64,000 nucleotides of DNA. Origin: Marinifaba aquimaris (GTDB lineage Bacteria > Pseudomonadota > Gammaproteobacteria > Enterobacterales > Alteromonadaceae). Where the stretch lies: positions 1-64,000 of the forward strand of contig NZ_JABULX010000004.1 in assembly GCF_013328345.1 (NCBI RefSeq), written 5' to 3'. The stretch's first letter is position 1, and the number at the start of each line of letters is the position of its first letter. Below the pieces are notes generated by a model. That model saw nothing but the letters and a program-made list of their open reading frames with translations. It did no database searches and had not been told where the DNA came from. Positions 1 through 9,158 of this stretch are shown here, piece by piece. The position numbers and the translations under genes were made by a program.

Positions 1-78
1 TCAGTCTCAGTCTCAGTCTCAGTCTCAGTCTCAGTCTCAGTCTCAGTCTCAGTCTCAGTCTCAGTCTCAGTCTCAGTG
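1..78. repeat. Hexanucleotide tandem repeat (tcagtc), about 13 copies
   Basis: Twelve perfect copies of tcagtc occupy 1-72, followed by one variant copy (tcagtg) at 73-78. On the minus strand, in the frame of the lipoprotein, this reads as alternating Thr-Glu. Because the unit is six bases, gain or loss of copies changes length without shifting the frame. The repeat touches the window edge, so the full copy number is unknown. Confidence 0.97.
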
Positions 79-1331
79 TCAATCGGTGAAATGGGGAATA
101 GTACTTTTTGGTCAACTAGCTCTTCGGCGTAGTCTTGTACTTTACTTAAATCAGTGACCTGATTACTTTTGTTTTCAGCAATAAAGTCACTAAAAATAGC
201 TCTATCTACAATGTCACTTTTTGAAATATCTGCATAGTTGTAAACAGCATCTAGGACAACTTGCTCAGCCTCTGAAAAAATTTCATTAAAGCCTTCGCTA
301 TTTAGTTCTGCTGTTTTCCATGAAGGGTATTTAGCATCTAACTCTTTGTAGACGGCATCCGTTATAGGAGTGATGTATGTGATAACTTCATTTGGGTTAG
401 ATAAGTCAAGAGGTAAAGAGGCTAACATTACTGGAGTTTCTTGGAAGTTAATTTCTGGTCTTGAGTTATCAATTGCTCCTTCACCTAAGAAAGCTTTTAG
501 GTAATTGATATTATTTTCGGTTATTAAAGTACCATCAATTAAAATTGAGTAATGACCATTCTCGTCACTAAAAGCAGCGGCTTCACCAAAATCTCTTTCA
601 TTGTTTAAGTTTGCATCAAAAAAAACAAATGCGCCTTCTATGTAACCATCGATAACACGTCCTGTTACCTCAACTAAATATTCGACTTTTAGAGAGTAGG
701 TATCGACAACGTGGTTATCAGTCCCATCATTGACGATAAGCTGTATATTAGAGTGTCTTCCCGCATCCTCAATATTCGGTGTTCCGCTGATTGTTCTGGT
801 TGTTTCGTTAAAAGATGCCCAAGCCGGTAAGTTAGCTACACTTACAGTTAAGTCATCATTGTCAGCATCGGATACATCAACTTGATATTCAAAGCTTTCA
901 CCTGCTCTTAGACTCTTATTTGGAATCGGGCTTGCAGTAGGTATCCTATTTGTGTTGAGTACGGTGATATCGAACAGGGGCAATGATAAATTTTTGTTTC
1001 CGTCTGATACTCTGATACGAATATTAGGGTAACTACCTTCACTTTCGTAAGAAGGGGTACCAAATAAAACACCAGTCGTTGAATTGAATTCAGCCCAGTC
1101 TGGCTTGTTGTCAATTGAAAAAGACAAATTGCTGCTGTTCAAGCCACTTACTCGAGGTTGAAAAGAGTAGACTTGTTGTTCATAGACAGAAGTTGTAGGA
1201 GAACCCGTAATTGAGGCGTTGTTGCCGTCACTGATGCCTGTGCTGCCACCAGAAGAACTACCGCCACCTCCACATGCTGATAAGAAGCTGATAATTGATA
1301 TACAAAGGATTTGATTGAAATAGCGCATCAT
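1..1331 (-). CDS. Putative-Ig-domain surface lipoprotein, 3' end cut by window
   Basis: This is my own reading of the minus strand: an open frame from tandem ATGs (1331 and 1328) to the window edge with no stop. The N-terminus is a lipoprotein signal ending in LSAC, with Cys20 followed by a Gly/Ser-rich linker, so an outer-membrane or surface lipoprotein is likely. Two repeats follow that resemble the putative Ig (He_PIG/cadherin-like) fold, each with a 'PDWAEFN/PAWASFN...G.L.GTP' type core and an 'I.V.DG' strand. A third segment (VTGRVIDGYIEGAFVFFD) looks like a carboxypeptidase-regulatory-like domain with an Asp-rich loop. The visible C-terminus dissolves into (Thr-Glu)n. The Shine-Dalgarno sequence is weak. 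The substrate is unknown. It sits upstream of, and divergent from, the acyltransferase of the polysaccharide locus. Confidence 0.85.
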   Translation of the reverse strand, partial: MMRYFNQILCISIISFLSACGGGGSSSGGSTGISDGNNASITGSPTTSVYEQQVYSFQPRVSGLNSSNLSFSIDNKPDWAEFNSTTGVLFGTPSYESEGSYPNIRIRVSDGNKNLSLPLFDITVLNTNRIPTASPIPNKSLRAGESFEYQVDVSDADNDDLTVSVANLPAWASFNETTRTISGTPNIEDAGRHSNIQLIVNDGTDNHVVDTYSLKVEYLVEVTGRVIDGYIEGAFVFFDANLNNERDFGEAAAFSDENGHYSILIDGTLITENNINYLKAFLGEGAIDNSRPEINFQETPVMLASLPLDLSNPNEVITYITPITDAVYKELDAKYPSWKTAELNSEGFNEIFSEAEQVVLDAVYNYADISKSDIVDRAIFSDFIAENKSNQVTDLSKVQDYAEELVDQKVLFPISPIDTETETETETETETETETETETETET

Positions 1332-1532
1332 TAGTGTTTCTTTTTTATGCTTAGCCTGCATCAAACAACCTAAACTGCTTATTTATTAATACGAATGAAA
1401 TGAGCTACCGCCTAAAAGCCCCTCAGCATGATTATAAATGTAATTAATATTTTGAAACAAGTGTAAATATTACTCTTGTTTGTGATTTGTCTTAGGGTAT
1501 ATTTGCAAAATCAGAAAAGGATTCAACTCACC

Positions 1533-2111
1533 ATGAAAAAGATCGCCAAAAATATAATTCACTATTGCTTCATCGTTGCCGCTTTACCTTTAATTTTAAT
1601 AGCAAGAGCAGCATCGTTATTGGGTATTACCTTATTTCCAGGTATGAGCCAATTCATCAGTATCATCCCAGGTAAATTTGGTAGCTTTTATCGTGTCGCT
1701 TTTTATCGCTTTACTTTGGAAAATTGTGACAGAGACTCATTTATTGGATTTAGTACAATTTTCTCTCAAAAAAATACAGAGATAGATTTAGGTGCCTACA
1801 TTGGCCCCCAATGTAATATTGGCATGAGTAAAATAGGAAAAAACACATTAATTGGCAGTGGTGTTCATATCTTAAGCGGTAAAGGTCAACATAACTTCGA
1901 TGACTTATCTAAACCTATTAAAGAGCAGGGAGGAAGTTTTGAGAAAGTTACTGTCGGTGAAGACTGTTGGGTTGGCAATGGGGCGTTGATAATGGCAAAT
2001 GTCGGTGATGGAGCTATCGTAGCCGCAGGTAGTGTTGTTGTGAGTGATGTACCTGAATTTGCAATTGTAGCTGGCAACCCTGCTAAGGTGATCAGGTATA
2101 GAAATGAGTAA
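1533..2111 (+). CDS. Hexapeptide-repeat (LbH) acyltransferase
   Basis: The product is about 192 residues. An N-terminal hydrophobic segment (roughly residues 9-32) is followed by left-handed beta-helix hexapeptide turns (IGPQCNIG, IGKNTLIG, VTVGEDCWVGNGALI, GAIVAAGSVV) and the usual ending VPEFAIVAGNPAKVI. This is the WcaF/CysE-like O-acetyltransferase superfamily, whose members move acetyl from acetyl-CoA onto sugars. ATG 1533 was preferred over the upstream start at 1476 because it has AAAAGG 12 bases ahead and begins at the family-like N-terminus. Its stop overlaps the start of the beta-helix gene. By position it probably decorates the exopolysaccharide, which is an inference. Confidence 0.85.
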   Translation: MKKIAKNIIHYCFIVAALPLILIARAASLLGITLFPGMSQFISIIPGKFGSFYRVAFYRFTLENCDRDSFIGFSTIFSQKNTEIDLGAYIGPQCNIGMSKIGKNTLIGSGVHILSGKGQHNFDDLSKPIKEQGGSFEKVTVGEDCWVGNGALIMANVGDGAIVAAGSVVVSDVPEFAIVAGNPAKVIRYRNE

Positions 2112-3357
2112 ATTCTTAAGTAGGCCTACGACTATTAAGTTAACTCTAAGTTTATTCATTATTCTATCTATTGCATACACTTTACATGATGGCTATTCCT
2201 TCCCTGAAGCAATAGATAAAAATGATTATCCAGTTAATACGGCTTTTCATCCTGCTTTGTATGCAACGAGCGTCGATGCCTGGGCGGACCATACTTTTTC
2301 CGATGCAAAGAATTTCACCGTTAATTCTTCCGAGCAACTTTATAAGGTAATAGATAACCTTAACAGGCATAACCAGAAAGCCAACCTCGTTTTATCACCA
2401 GGTCAATATTATTTACCCCGACCTTTAATAATCAAAAATGATTATACAAAAATTTTAGGCCTGCCAACTTCACCTTCAGATGTTCACCTTTACGGAAAAG
2501 GTATGAGGCCTTCACAAAACGTTGAAAATTTAGTTGTAATTGAGGCGCACAATGTTGTTTTAGAAGGAGTTAGACTTTCGGGGGCTCCTAATCATATCGT
2601 GCAAATTCGTGGCGAGAATGGTGCAAGCCGCCCTGTAATACGCAATTGTATTATTGAAAATGGTTATGAGCAGCTCATTAAAGTCAGCTATGACATGACA
2701 AGAAAACCTGATGTTAAGTCACGTTCGGGGCTAATTGAAAACTGTGTCTTTGCTTACAGTAATAAAACAGCTCCTTACTATTACACTGGTGGTATTGATG
2801 CCCATGGAATTGAGTCATGGGTGATTCGTAATAACTTGTTTAAAAATATTGCGAGTCCAGATAAACATATTGCTGAGCATGCTATTCACTTATGGAATAA
2901 CACCGCTAATAACCTGATACAAGACAATTTAATATTCAATTCTGATCGAGGAATTGGTCTTGGAATGTACGTAGGGAAGAAAGTTAACAAAAACCTTAAA
3001 TATTCAAATTTTGCCGGGGTTATTTCTGGAAATGTGATTTTTCATCAGAATAATGGGAACCCTTTTGCTGATGTCGGGATAGTGATTGAAAACAGTTATA
3101 AAACGCTTATTGAAAAAAACACCATATACATCTTACATGATTATCCTAGAGCAATTGAAGTTAGGCATTCACAATCTCAGCAAGTTGTAGTGATAGAAAA
3201 TATTCATAACAAGCTTATTCAAGTATCTAGTGGGGCGACTGCAAACATTCAAGCTAACTACAAAGACGAAGCTGATATTAGTAAATTGTTAAACAGTCGA
3301 CTTTATCAATATCCTAGTTGGTTCCATCCATATTTAACAGAGTATCTATCTCCTTAG
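2104..3357 (+). CDS. Right-handed parallel beta-helix (pectate-lyase-fold) protein
   Basis: The product is 417 residues with an N-terminal signal/anchor segment (about residues 10-26). The body has repeated short beta strands with Asn/Ile ladders (VIRNCIIENG, LIENCVFAYS, VIRNNLFKNI, LIQDNLIFN, VISGNVIFH, LIEKNTIY), typical of right-handed parallel beta-helix polysaccharide lyases, epimerases and hydrolases. Its ATG lies inside the last codons of the acyltransferase (8-base overlap), so the two are probably translated together. Its last 44 bases overlap the end of xrtA on the other strand. I cannot assign a substrate or catalytic residues. A role in trimming or modifying the exported polysaccharide is inferred from context. 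Confidence 0.8.
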   Translation: MSKFLSRPTTIKLTLSLFIILSIAYTLHDGYSFPEAIDKNDYPVNTAFHPALYATSVDAWADHTFSDAKNFTVNSSEQLYKVIDNLNRHNQKANLVLSPGQYYLPRPLIIKNDYTKILGLPTSPSDVHLYGKGMRPSQNVENLVVIEAHNVVLEGVRLSGAPNHIVQIRGENGASRPVIRNCIIENGYEQLIKVSYDMTRKPDVKSRSGLIENCVFAYSNKTAPYYYTGGIDAHGIESWVIRNNLFKNIASPDKHIAEHAIHLWNNTANNLIQDNLIFNSDRGIGLGMYVGKKVNKNLKYSNFAGVISGNVIFHQNNGNPFADVGIVIENSYKTLIEKNTIYILHDYPRAIEVRHSQSQQVVVIENIHNKLIQVSSGATANIQANYKDEADISKLLNSRLYQYPSWFHPYLTEYLSP

Positions 3358-4798
3358 ATAAGGTCTTACACGCAGACAATAATTGTTCGGTATTCATTAC
3401 ATCTAAACTTGAACAAGTAATTGAGTATGCTATGTCTGCTTGATTTAGTGTTTTTAGGTATGTGTCGTAAAGCTTAGCCTTTAGGGCACTTTCAGTCTGG
3501 AATTGGTGAAATTGATACCATTGAGCAATTGAGCGTTTTAGGCCTAATCCTGTTGTGATTTGGTACAGATTATAGTCCCAATTAGCAGTGTTAGGTTTTT
3601 CTAGCTTACCTACTAGGCTCCAATTATCTTGAGTATAAAACTGATTTAGCGAAGAAACGAGCTCACCTACTCGGTTATTGGGGTGATATATTGCAATGTG
3701 AAATTGAATGCCATTTTTTGTCAAAAAGATCTCTTTATCTGCATTATCAAACTTTATACCCCATTTTTCATCTTTCTTGTATTGATATTCATTAATTTTA
3801 AATTCAGTCAAGTTGTTGGCTGGTTTGTTTAATAATCCAGATAGCATTGAAAACTGCCAAGCGCCAGATATAAAAATCACCAAAATGAGGACAACCAAAA
3901 CACTATTTAGTTTTGATTGGATATTCCATGATGGGTGTAAAGTATAACAAGCCTGTTGCTCGCTATTTACATTTCTAAAACGTTCTCCAACTAGGAAGAT
4001 AATAATTAGGACTAATGCGTAAAAGAACCAACCATAAATGAGGTGATCGGCACCGACTGCGTATTTCATATCTGACCAGTGTGCAATCATTATAATACCG
4101 TAAACTCTCAATGCATTTGCAAAAATTGGAACGGCTGCGGCAAAAATGAAGAATAAAATTTTAGCTTTATTAGTTTGATAACTCAGGTGGGCATATAAGC
4201 TGCCAAATGCAATTGAGCTAATAAAGAAGCTGATACCAGAGCAGGCTTCAGCTACAAGAAACTTACCACTCGGAATGTCTATATAAAGCCCGTTTCTATA
4301 TACGGGTATTTGCGTAAGGTGTAGAAGAAAAACGGCCATATCAGCTGTAATTGCTTGTAGCCATGGGATTAGTTGCTCTCCGACTGGTATGGCAAGCAGC
4401 ATAAAGAACAGCGGAAAAGGAATAACAAGTGCTGCTCTGAAACCTATGCATGCAACAATAATCAATGGCAGTGAAGCAAATAAGGCGAAATGGGTGAATA
4501 GCTGTATTTGTCCAATAGCCCCAAAGACTTGTACAAAAATAAGTGGCACTAAAAGTACTAAAACCCATAGATTTGGCGCTAATTGAGCATTTATGAGCTG
4601 ATCTCTTTTTCGATATATGAGATATAAACTGCCGGGTACAACTAAAAAACAATGATTAAAAATTTCTGACACAGCCCAAATTTCAGCAGCAGACAGAAGT
4701 GTTTGGTAGAAAAAAAAGCTCAGTGCAATAAATAAGACAGAGATTGCAACTGTTGTTTGTTTACTTAATCTAAAAGTAGCTGAAGCAGGGGGTGTCAT
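3314..4798 (-). CDS. xrtA: Exosortase A with fused C-terminal EpsI domain
   Basis: This 494-residue integral membrane protein has about eight hydrophobic segments. It carries the exosortase signature: a Cys motif EACSGISF (Cys186), an Arg in NALRVYG (Arg231) and a His in DHLIYGW (His252). This triad belongs to the transpeptidase-like enzymes that recognise C-terminal PEP-CTERM signals. Residues from about 290 to the end form a periplasmic EpsI (DUF3485-like) domain, as is usual for XrtA/EpsH. It leads a leftward set with the glycosyltransferase, deacetylase and sugar transferase, which are 7, 1 and 3 bases apart. All three catalytic residues are present, so it looks functional. No PEP-CTERM substrate is encoded nearby. 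Confidence 0.95.
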   Translation of the reverse strand: MTPPASATFRLSKQTTVAISVLFIALSFFFYQTLLSAAEIWAVSEIFNHCFLVVPGSLYLIYRKRDQLINAQLAPNLWVLVLLVPLIFVQVFGAIGQIQLFTHFALFASLPLIIVACIGFRAALVIPFPLFFMLLAIPVGEQLIPWLQAITADMAVFLLHLTQIPVYRNGLYIDIPSGKFLVAEACSGISFFISSIAFGSLYAHLSYQTNKAKILFFIFAAAVPIFANALRVYGIIMIAHWSDMKYAVGADHLIYGWFFYALVLIIIFLVGERFRNVNSEQQACYTLHPSWNIQSKLNSVLVVLILVIFISGAWQFSMLSGLLNKPANNLTEFKINEYQYKKDEKWGIKFDNADKEIFLTKNGIQFHIAIYHPNNRVGELVSSLNQFYTQDNWSLVGKLEKPNTANWDYNLYQITTGLGLKRSIAQWYQFHQFQTESALKAKLYDTYLKTLNQADIAYSITCSSLDVMNTEQLLSACKTLSKEIDTLLNMDGTN

Positions 4799-4805
4799 CG
4801 CGTTT

Positions 4806-6035
4806 TTAACTATCCGTGTTTATATATGACAATAAAGGTTGAAGAACAGCACGCCATTGATAATGAGCCTTTATCCATTCTAAATTTTGAATCCCTATCG
4901 ATTTTGTGTGATTTGTATCTTCAATTAACTTTTCAATAGCATTGAGAAATTGACCTGAGTCGTCACTTATAAAGTCCAATTGCTCTTGTGGGAATTCTAT
5001 TCCTTCAGCTGCCATTTGAGTCATCACTACAGGTTTACTCATAGCCATGGCTTCAAGGACTTTGTTTTGTATCCCCCTAGCGATTCTAAGTGGAGCAATG
5101 CAAAGTGATGCGTGTTTGATGTAAGGTCTAATATCGTGAACTCTACCCGTTACAACTACATTGTCATATTTTTTGCTCAGGTTTTTTATCGTTTCTGAAG
5201 GGTTACCACCAACGATATAAAATTTAGTATTTTGATATTTGCTTTCTAATTGGGGCCAAATATTTTCTGCGAACCACAATACAGCTTCTTCATTAGCCCA
5301 ATAATCCATAGCCCCTGTAAATACAATAAATTTTTGCTCATGCAAGTCAGGGTATTCTTCACATGTAAGTTCTATTGTTGGGTCGAAAAATTTAGTATCT
5401 ACGCCGTTGAGAATCGGGTGAACTTTATCGCCAAAGCAAGCATTTATTTGTTTTTTAAATTGCTCGGCTTCATCAGGTGAAACAAATAAACTATTGGTAA
5501 ATTGTTCGGCTATTTTATTTTCGTATTTGGCGAGCGTTTTGTATTCTCTGTTGTAAACAGCAGACATTGGAAATGGCTTATTCTCTGCATATTGACGCCA
5601 CTTATCTGAATCAATATCAACAAAGTCTATAATTCTGTCTAGGCCTTGATACTTTTCACCTTCCACATACTGCGCCATTGAAGAACAGAAGATAAAAACT
5701 TTTTTTATATCGTGTTGTTCTATGGTTTGTTCTACCCAATTCGACATCTCTTCAGAATAAAAACAGGGAAGAGTAATGGGTTTTTGTTCAATGAATGCTT
5801 TAGCAGCCCCTTTTGCTTGTGAAACCGCACTTCTAGATAGGGGCAAACAGGTTTTAGAAGCTGTGAACTCATCTAGGCTAGCTTGATATTGGAAATCGTT
5901 AGGATCATCAATAAAGGTACCGAGGTGGATAGAGTAACGTTCACTAAGGAATTTTAATATATTGAATGAACGAATCTTGTCTCCCTTATTGGGTGGATAA
6001 GGGATTCTATGAGATAAAAATAATAATGCTTCCAT
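4806..6035 (-). CDS. Exosortase-A-associated glycosyltransferase (TIGR03087-like)
   Basis: This 409-residue GT-B fold glycosyltransferase opens with SHRIPYPPNKGDKIRSFNIL, which is characteristic of the PEP-CTERM/EpsH1-associated sugar transferase family. The C-terminal nucleotide-sugar half includes VFTGAMDYWANEEAV, the HDIRPYI segment and the acidic GT motif LEAMAMSKPVV near residue 335. It should add one sugar to the lipid-linked repeat unit in the cytoplasm. It lies between xrtA and the deacetylase with almost no spacing, so it is in one operon. Donor and acceptor sugars cannot be read from sequence. Confidence 0.9.
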   Translation of the reverse strand: MEALLFLSHRIPYPPNKGDKIRSFNILKFLSERYSIHLGTFIDDPNDFQYQASLDEFTASKTCLPLSRSAVSQAKGAAKAFIEQKPITLPCFYSEEMSNWVEQTIEQHDIKKVFIFCSSMAQYVEGEKYQGLDRIIDFVDIDSDKWRQYAENKPFPMSAVYNREYKTLAKYENKIAEQFTNSLFVSPDEAEQFKKQINACFGDKVHPILNGVDTKFFDPTIELTCEEYPDLHEQKFIVFTGAMDYWANEEAVLWFAENIWPQLESKYQNTKFYIVGGNPSETIKNLSKKYDNVVVTGRVHDIRPYIKHASLCIAPLRIARGIQNKVLEAMAMSKPVVMTQMAAEGIEFPQEQLDFISDDSGQFLNAIEKLIEDTNHTKSIGIQNLEWIKAHYQWRAVLQPLLSYINTDS

Positions 6036-6036
6036 G

Positions 6037-6882
6037 CTAAGACTCGTCTGAAAAATAAACCTTACTCATTGTTTGCCACTCATAATCTTTAAGCAACTTG
6101 ACTAATTTGGCTTCCATTCTGGAGAGGTTGACGTAATGTCTAAACTTCGATTTCATTGACGCCTCTTTGATCAATGGTTGTTCAGGATCAATTTCCCAAG
6201 GGTGAAAGTAAAAGCTATAAGGTTTAGCTTCTTCTTGATGAAAACGATCAATGCGCTTTTTAGATAACCAGTATGGGAATAAGCGGAAATAGCCACCTCC
6301 ACCAATGCCTTTGGTTTGTTCACCTTTTTTTAAAGTAGGAATAGGCAATTCATATATGCCTTCATCTCTTAAATGTTTAAAGCGCGGCCAATGAGGCACA
6401 CCGTAGTGATCGTGCTCAATAGGGTAAGTACTTGAGCTATATTTGAATCCGAGTTCGATTAACGTTTCATAAACCCATTGGTTAGAATCATTAAAAGAAA
6501 AGCTGGGGGCACGGTATCCAATTACAGGTGCACCAGAGATATCTTCAAGTTTCCTTTTACTATCACTAACATCTTTTTTGAATGCCTGAGGAGACATCTC
6601 CGTGGCTCTTTGGTGGTTATAACCATGAGATGCTATTTCGTGGCCCTCATCGACAATACGCTTAATGAGGTTAGGGCAGCGCTCAGCAACCCAACCTAGC
6701 GTGAAAAATGTCGACTTGGCACTATGTTCAGCGAATAAATCGAGTAAACGATTAGTGCTCATTTCAACTCTGAGCTCTAATTCATCCCAATTTTGAGGTT
6801 TAATTACTTTGTTAAAGGCAGAGACATGGAAGTAATCTTCAACATCTACTGTCATAGCATTCGTAATAGCAGGCTTTTTCAC
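6037..6882 (-). CDS. XrtA-locus polysaccharide deacetylase (TIGR03006-like)
   Basis: This 281-residue NodB-homology carbohydrate esterase keeps its metal and catalytic residues. They are the N-terminal acidic motif TVDVEDYF (Asp13, Asp16), the zinc pair in SHGYNH (His86, His90), the Arg motif GYRAPSF (Arg124) and a late FYFHPWEID histidine. A C-terminal DUF3473-like extension follows, as in the PEP-CTERM-locus deacetylases. It would remove N-acetyl groups from the exopolysaccharide or its precursors. No signal peptide is evident. It is one base from the glycosyltransferase and 3 bases from the priming transferase. Confidence 0.93.
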   Translation of the reverse strand: MKKPAITNAMTVDVEDYFHVSAFNKVIKPQNWDELELRVEMSTNRLLDLFAEHSAKSTFFTLGWVAERCPNLIKRIVDEGHEIASHGYNHQRATEMSPQAFKKDVSDSKRKLEDISGAPVIGYRAPSFSFNDSNQWVYETLIELGFKYSSSTYPIEHDHYGVPHWPRFKHLRDEGIYELPIPTLKKGEQTKGIGGGGYFRLFPYWLSKKRIDRFHQEEAKPYSFYFHPWEIDPEQPLIKEASMKSKFRHYVNLSRMEAKLVKLLKDYEWQTMSKVYFSDES

Positions 6883-6885
6883 TGT

Positions 6886-8307
6886 TTATCGCCCTTTTCC
6901 GAAAAGTACTATCTCAACGGTACGAATCAGGATTAATAAATCCAACATGATACTTCTGTGCTTAATGTAGTATAAATCAAACTTTAATTTTTCGATTGAG
7001 TCTTCTTTACTCGCACCGTAAGGGTATTTCAGCTGTGCCCAACCTGTGAGGCCTGGTCTAACATTGTGTCTGTGGGTGTAATATGGGCTTTCTTTTATTA
7101 ATTCTTTTACGAATTCTGGGCGCTCAGGACGCGGCCCTACAAAACCCATTTCACCTCTAAAAACGTTAAACAATTGAGGTAGTTCGTCGATACGGTACTT
7201 TCGGATAAACGCACCGACTTTAGTTACCCTGTTATCCTTTTGAGTAGCCCATTGTGCGCCATTTTTTTCAGCATCGGGTCTCATTGAGCGGAACTTGTAA
7301 ATACTAAATGGTGCGCCGTTAATACCAACACGTACCTGTTTGTAAAAAACGGATGCTTTATTTTTTCGCCCATCTTCTAGATAGATAGCGATTACAGTAA
7401 ATACCATAAGAGGCCAAGTAAACATGAAGATAAAGAGCGCTAAAAACATGTTTAATAGATAATCAAATGTCTCTTTAAGGTGGTTTTTACTATTGAAACC
7501 ATTTGAGTAAATAACCCAACTAGGGTACATCAGGTTTACTGCAATTTGCCCTGTTTCCTCTTCCATGAAATCGAGAATATCAACTATTTCTACCCCTCTT
7601 ATTTTACACTCAAATAACAAATCTACAGGGAGAGTATTTCTTCTTTCATCTGGAGCGATGACTATTTCATCAACATCGTTTTCGGTGACAAAAGCAACAA
7701 GGTTATCGATTGAGCCCATGTTGATAATGTTTTCATTGGTAAGCTCGTCTGTTTTGTCGCCTTCAATAGCGAAGAAACCCAAGAGTTCGAAGTTCTTTCG
7801 ATCGACGATTCGACGCATGCGTTTTTGTATAATCGATGCGCGTTCACCAGCTCCAATAACTAATACTTTTTTCTTAGCATAGCCAAGTATTTTTGATGTT
7901 AGTGTTAGGTAACGAACATAGAAGATAACAAAAATTGCTAGTATTAATGCGGGGAGAGTGCCTGCTCGATAAATAGCATCGCCTGGTATGAAGCTTAATG
8001 GGTAAACAATTAATTCAAGAAGGAAGAATGTCAGAGCAGCGCTAACAAATACACGTCTAAATAATGCTCTCACCGTATCTCTTAATTTAGAATCGTAAAG
8101 CCCAACTGCTAAGTTTGTTAAAGTTAAGACGGTTGTAAGAATGACGTTATTGGTAAATAAAGCATTGTAGTTAATGAACGTTGAATCAGTCTGGTAGAAC
8201 TCAACTAAGAAAAACACAACACAATTTGCAATCGATAAACAAAGTAAATCTAGTAAAAACAGTCCTCTACTTTTTATGTTTTTATCGGCGCCTTTAAAGC
8301 TTTTCAT
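6886..8307 (-). CDS. Priming sugar transferase of the PEP-CTERM/XrtA locus (EpsB2, TIGR03013-like)
   Basis: This 473-residue polyprenyl-phosphate sugar-1-phosphate transferase has about four N-terminal membrane segments, a Rossmann-like central region (VLVIGAGERA) and another membrane segment near residue 290. The bacterial sugar transferase domain follows, with FSIYKFRSMRPDAE, RKYRIDELPQLFNVFRGEMG and GPRPERPEF. It loads the first sugar phosphate onto undecaprenyl phosphate at the cytoplasmic membrane and so starts each repeat unit. It is the first gene of the leftward operon and diverges from the export lipoprotein across 186 bases, so both promoters must lie there. Confidence 0.93.
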   Translation of the reverse strand: MKSFKGADKNIKSRGLFLLDLLCLSIANCVVFFLVEFYQTDSTFINYNALFTNNVILTTVLTLTNLAVGLYDSKLRDTVRALFRRVFVSAALTFFLLELIVYPLSFIPGDAIYRAGTLPALILAIFVIFYVRYLTLTSKILGYAKKKVLVIGAGERASIIQKRMRRIVDRKNFELLGFFAIEGDKTDELTNENIINMGSIDNLVAFVTENDVDEIVIAPDERRNTLPVDLLFECKIRGVEIVDILDFMEEETGQIAVNLMYPSWVIYSNGFNSKNHLKETFDYLLNMFLALFIFMFTWPLMVFTVIAIYLEDGRKNKASVFYKQVRVGINGAPFSIYKFRSMRPDAEKNGAQWATQKDNRVTKVGAFIRKYRIDELPQLFNVFRGEMGFVGPRPERPEFVKELIKESPYYTHRHNVRPGLTGWAQLKYPYGASKEDSIEKLKFDLYYIKHRSIMLDLLILIRTVEIVLFGKGR

Positions 8308-8493
8308 CTAACCTTTCCCTATAATTCGCTTTAGCTAATATTTCCTTGTCAAATAAAACCACTTTGTAAGTTAAGTGAAATATTAGTTCTATTAAGTGCA
8401 TAGTATATCTAAATATTTGTTGTAACTAAACATTACAAAATGCAATTTTTTAATCTATAATCCTAACTTGGATAAAATATCAAAGGAATTTGT
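8308..8493. promoter_or_regulatory. Divergent promoter region of the two XrtA polysaccharide operons
   Basis: This 186-base, very AT-rich gap separates the leftward priming transferase from the rightward export lipoprotein. It must carry both promoters because the first genes on each side are divergent. AAAGGA precedes ATG 8494. I looked for a sigma-54 element (GG-N10-GC with TGGCAC/TTGC flanks), since PrsR-type activators use RpoN, and found no convincing match. Confidence 0.5.
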
Positions 8494-9135
8494 ATGCGTT
8501 CTATTGCTTCAACAGCTCAGCTTTTTAGTATGGGTGCTCTTACTTTAGCGTTATCTTTATCTGGCTGTTCAAGCCATCCCACGCTACCTACAGCAACGAT
8601 TCAACCATCGGCAACTACTCAAGTAGATGATTACAACTATTTAATTGGTCCAAATGATACCTTAGAAGTGTTTGTTTGGCGTAACCCTGAGATATCTGGC
8701 AGTTTTATAGTTAGACCAGACGGTAAAATTTTAACACCTCTTGTTGAAGAAATTGACGTAGCAGGCTTAAAGCCATCACAAGTTGCTGAAAGAATCACCA
8801 AAGAATTAGCCAATTATGTTCGTGAACCTAAGGTCACGGTCAGCGTGACCAATTTTAATGGCCCATTCAGTGAGCAAGTAAGAGTAATTGGTGAAGCGTC
8901 AACACCTAAAGCGATTAACTATAGCGAGCATATGACTTTACTTGACCTTGTAATACAAGTTGGTGGCTTAACTGAATATGCTGATGGCAATGATGCAGTA
9001 CTAATTAGAATACAAGATGGTAAAAGAGTAGAATACGCTCTGAGAGTTGATGATTTAGTAAAAGATGGTGATATCAGTGCAAATGTTGATATCTTGCCAG
9101 GCGATATAGTTATTATCCCTGAAGCTTGGTTCTAA
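8494..9135 (+). CDS. Polysaccharide export lipoprotein, XrtA-associated (TIGR03027-like)
   Basis: This 213-residue Wza-like outer-membrane polysaccharide export protein has a signal peptide with lipobox LSGC (Cys25). The Poly_export domain starts at YLIGPNDTLEVFVWRNPE, followed by SLBB-type repeats (VRVIGEASTPKAINY, GGLTEYADGNDAVLIR) and the ending LPGDIVIIPEAWF. It is much shorter than E. coli Wza and typical of the PEP-CTERM-locus version. It forms the outer-membrane or periplasmic part of the export channel and leads the rightward operon. The chain-length determinant follows after 23 bases. Confidence 0.93.
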   Translation: MRSIASTAQLFSMGALTLALSLSGCSSHPTLPTATIQPSATTQVDDYNYLIGPNDTLEVFVWRNPEISGSFIVRPDGKILTPLVEEIDVAGLKPSQVAERITKELANYVREPKVTVSVTNFNGPFSEQVRVIGEASTPKAINYSEHMTLLDLVIQVGGLTEYADGNDAVLIRIQDGKRVEYALRVDDLVKDGDISANVDILPGDIVIIPEAWF

Positions 9136-9158
9136 AATTTTAGGAAGCAGTTTATAAA

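Noticed and set aside
1-78. Possible CRISPR or origin iterons
   Set aside because: The unit is six bases with no spacers and reads in frame as Thr-Glu inside a coding sequence.
1476-1532. Earlier start for the hexapeptide acyltransferase
   Set aside because: The added 19 residues are not family-like, and ATG 1533 has a purine-rich site upstream.
8308-8493. Sigma-54 promoter for the EPS operons
   Set aside because: No GG-N10-GC with acceptable flanks was found on either strand.
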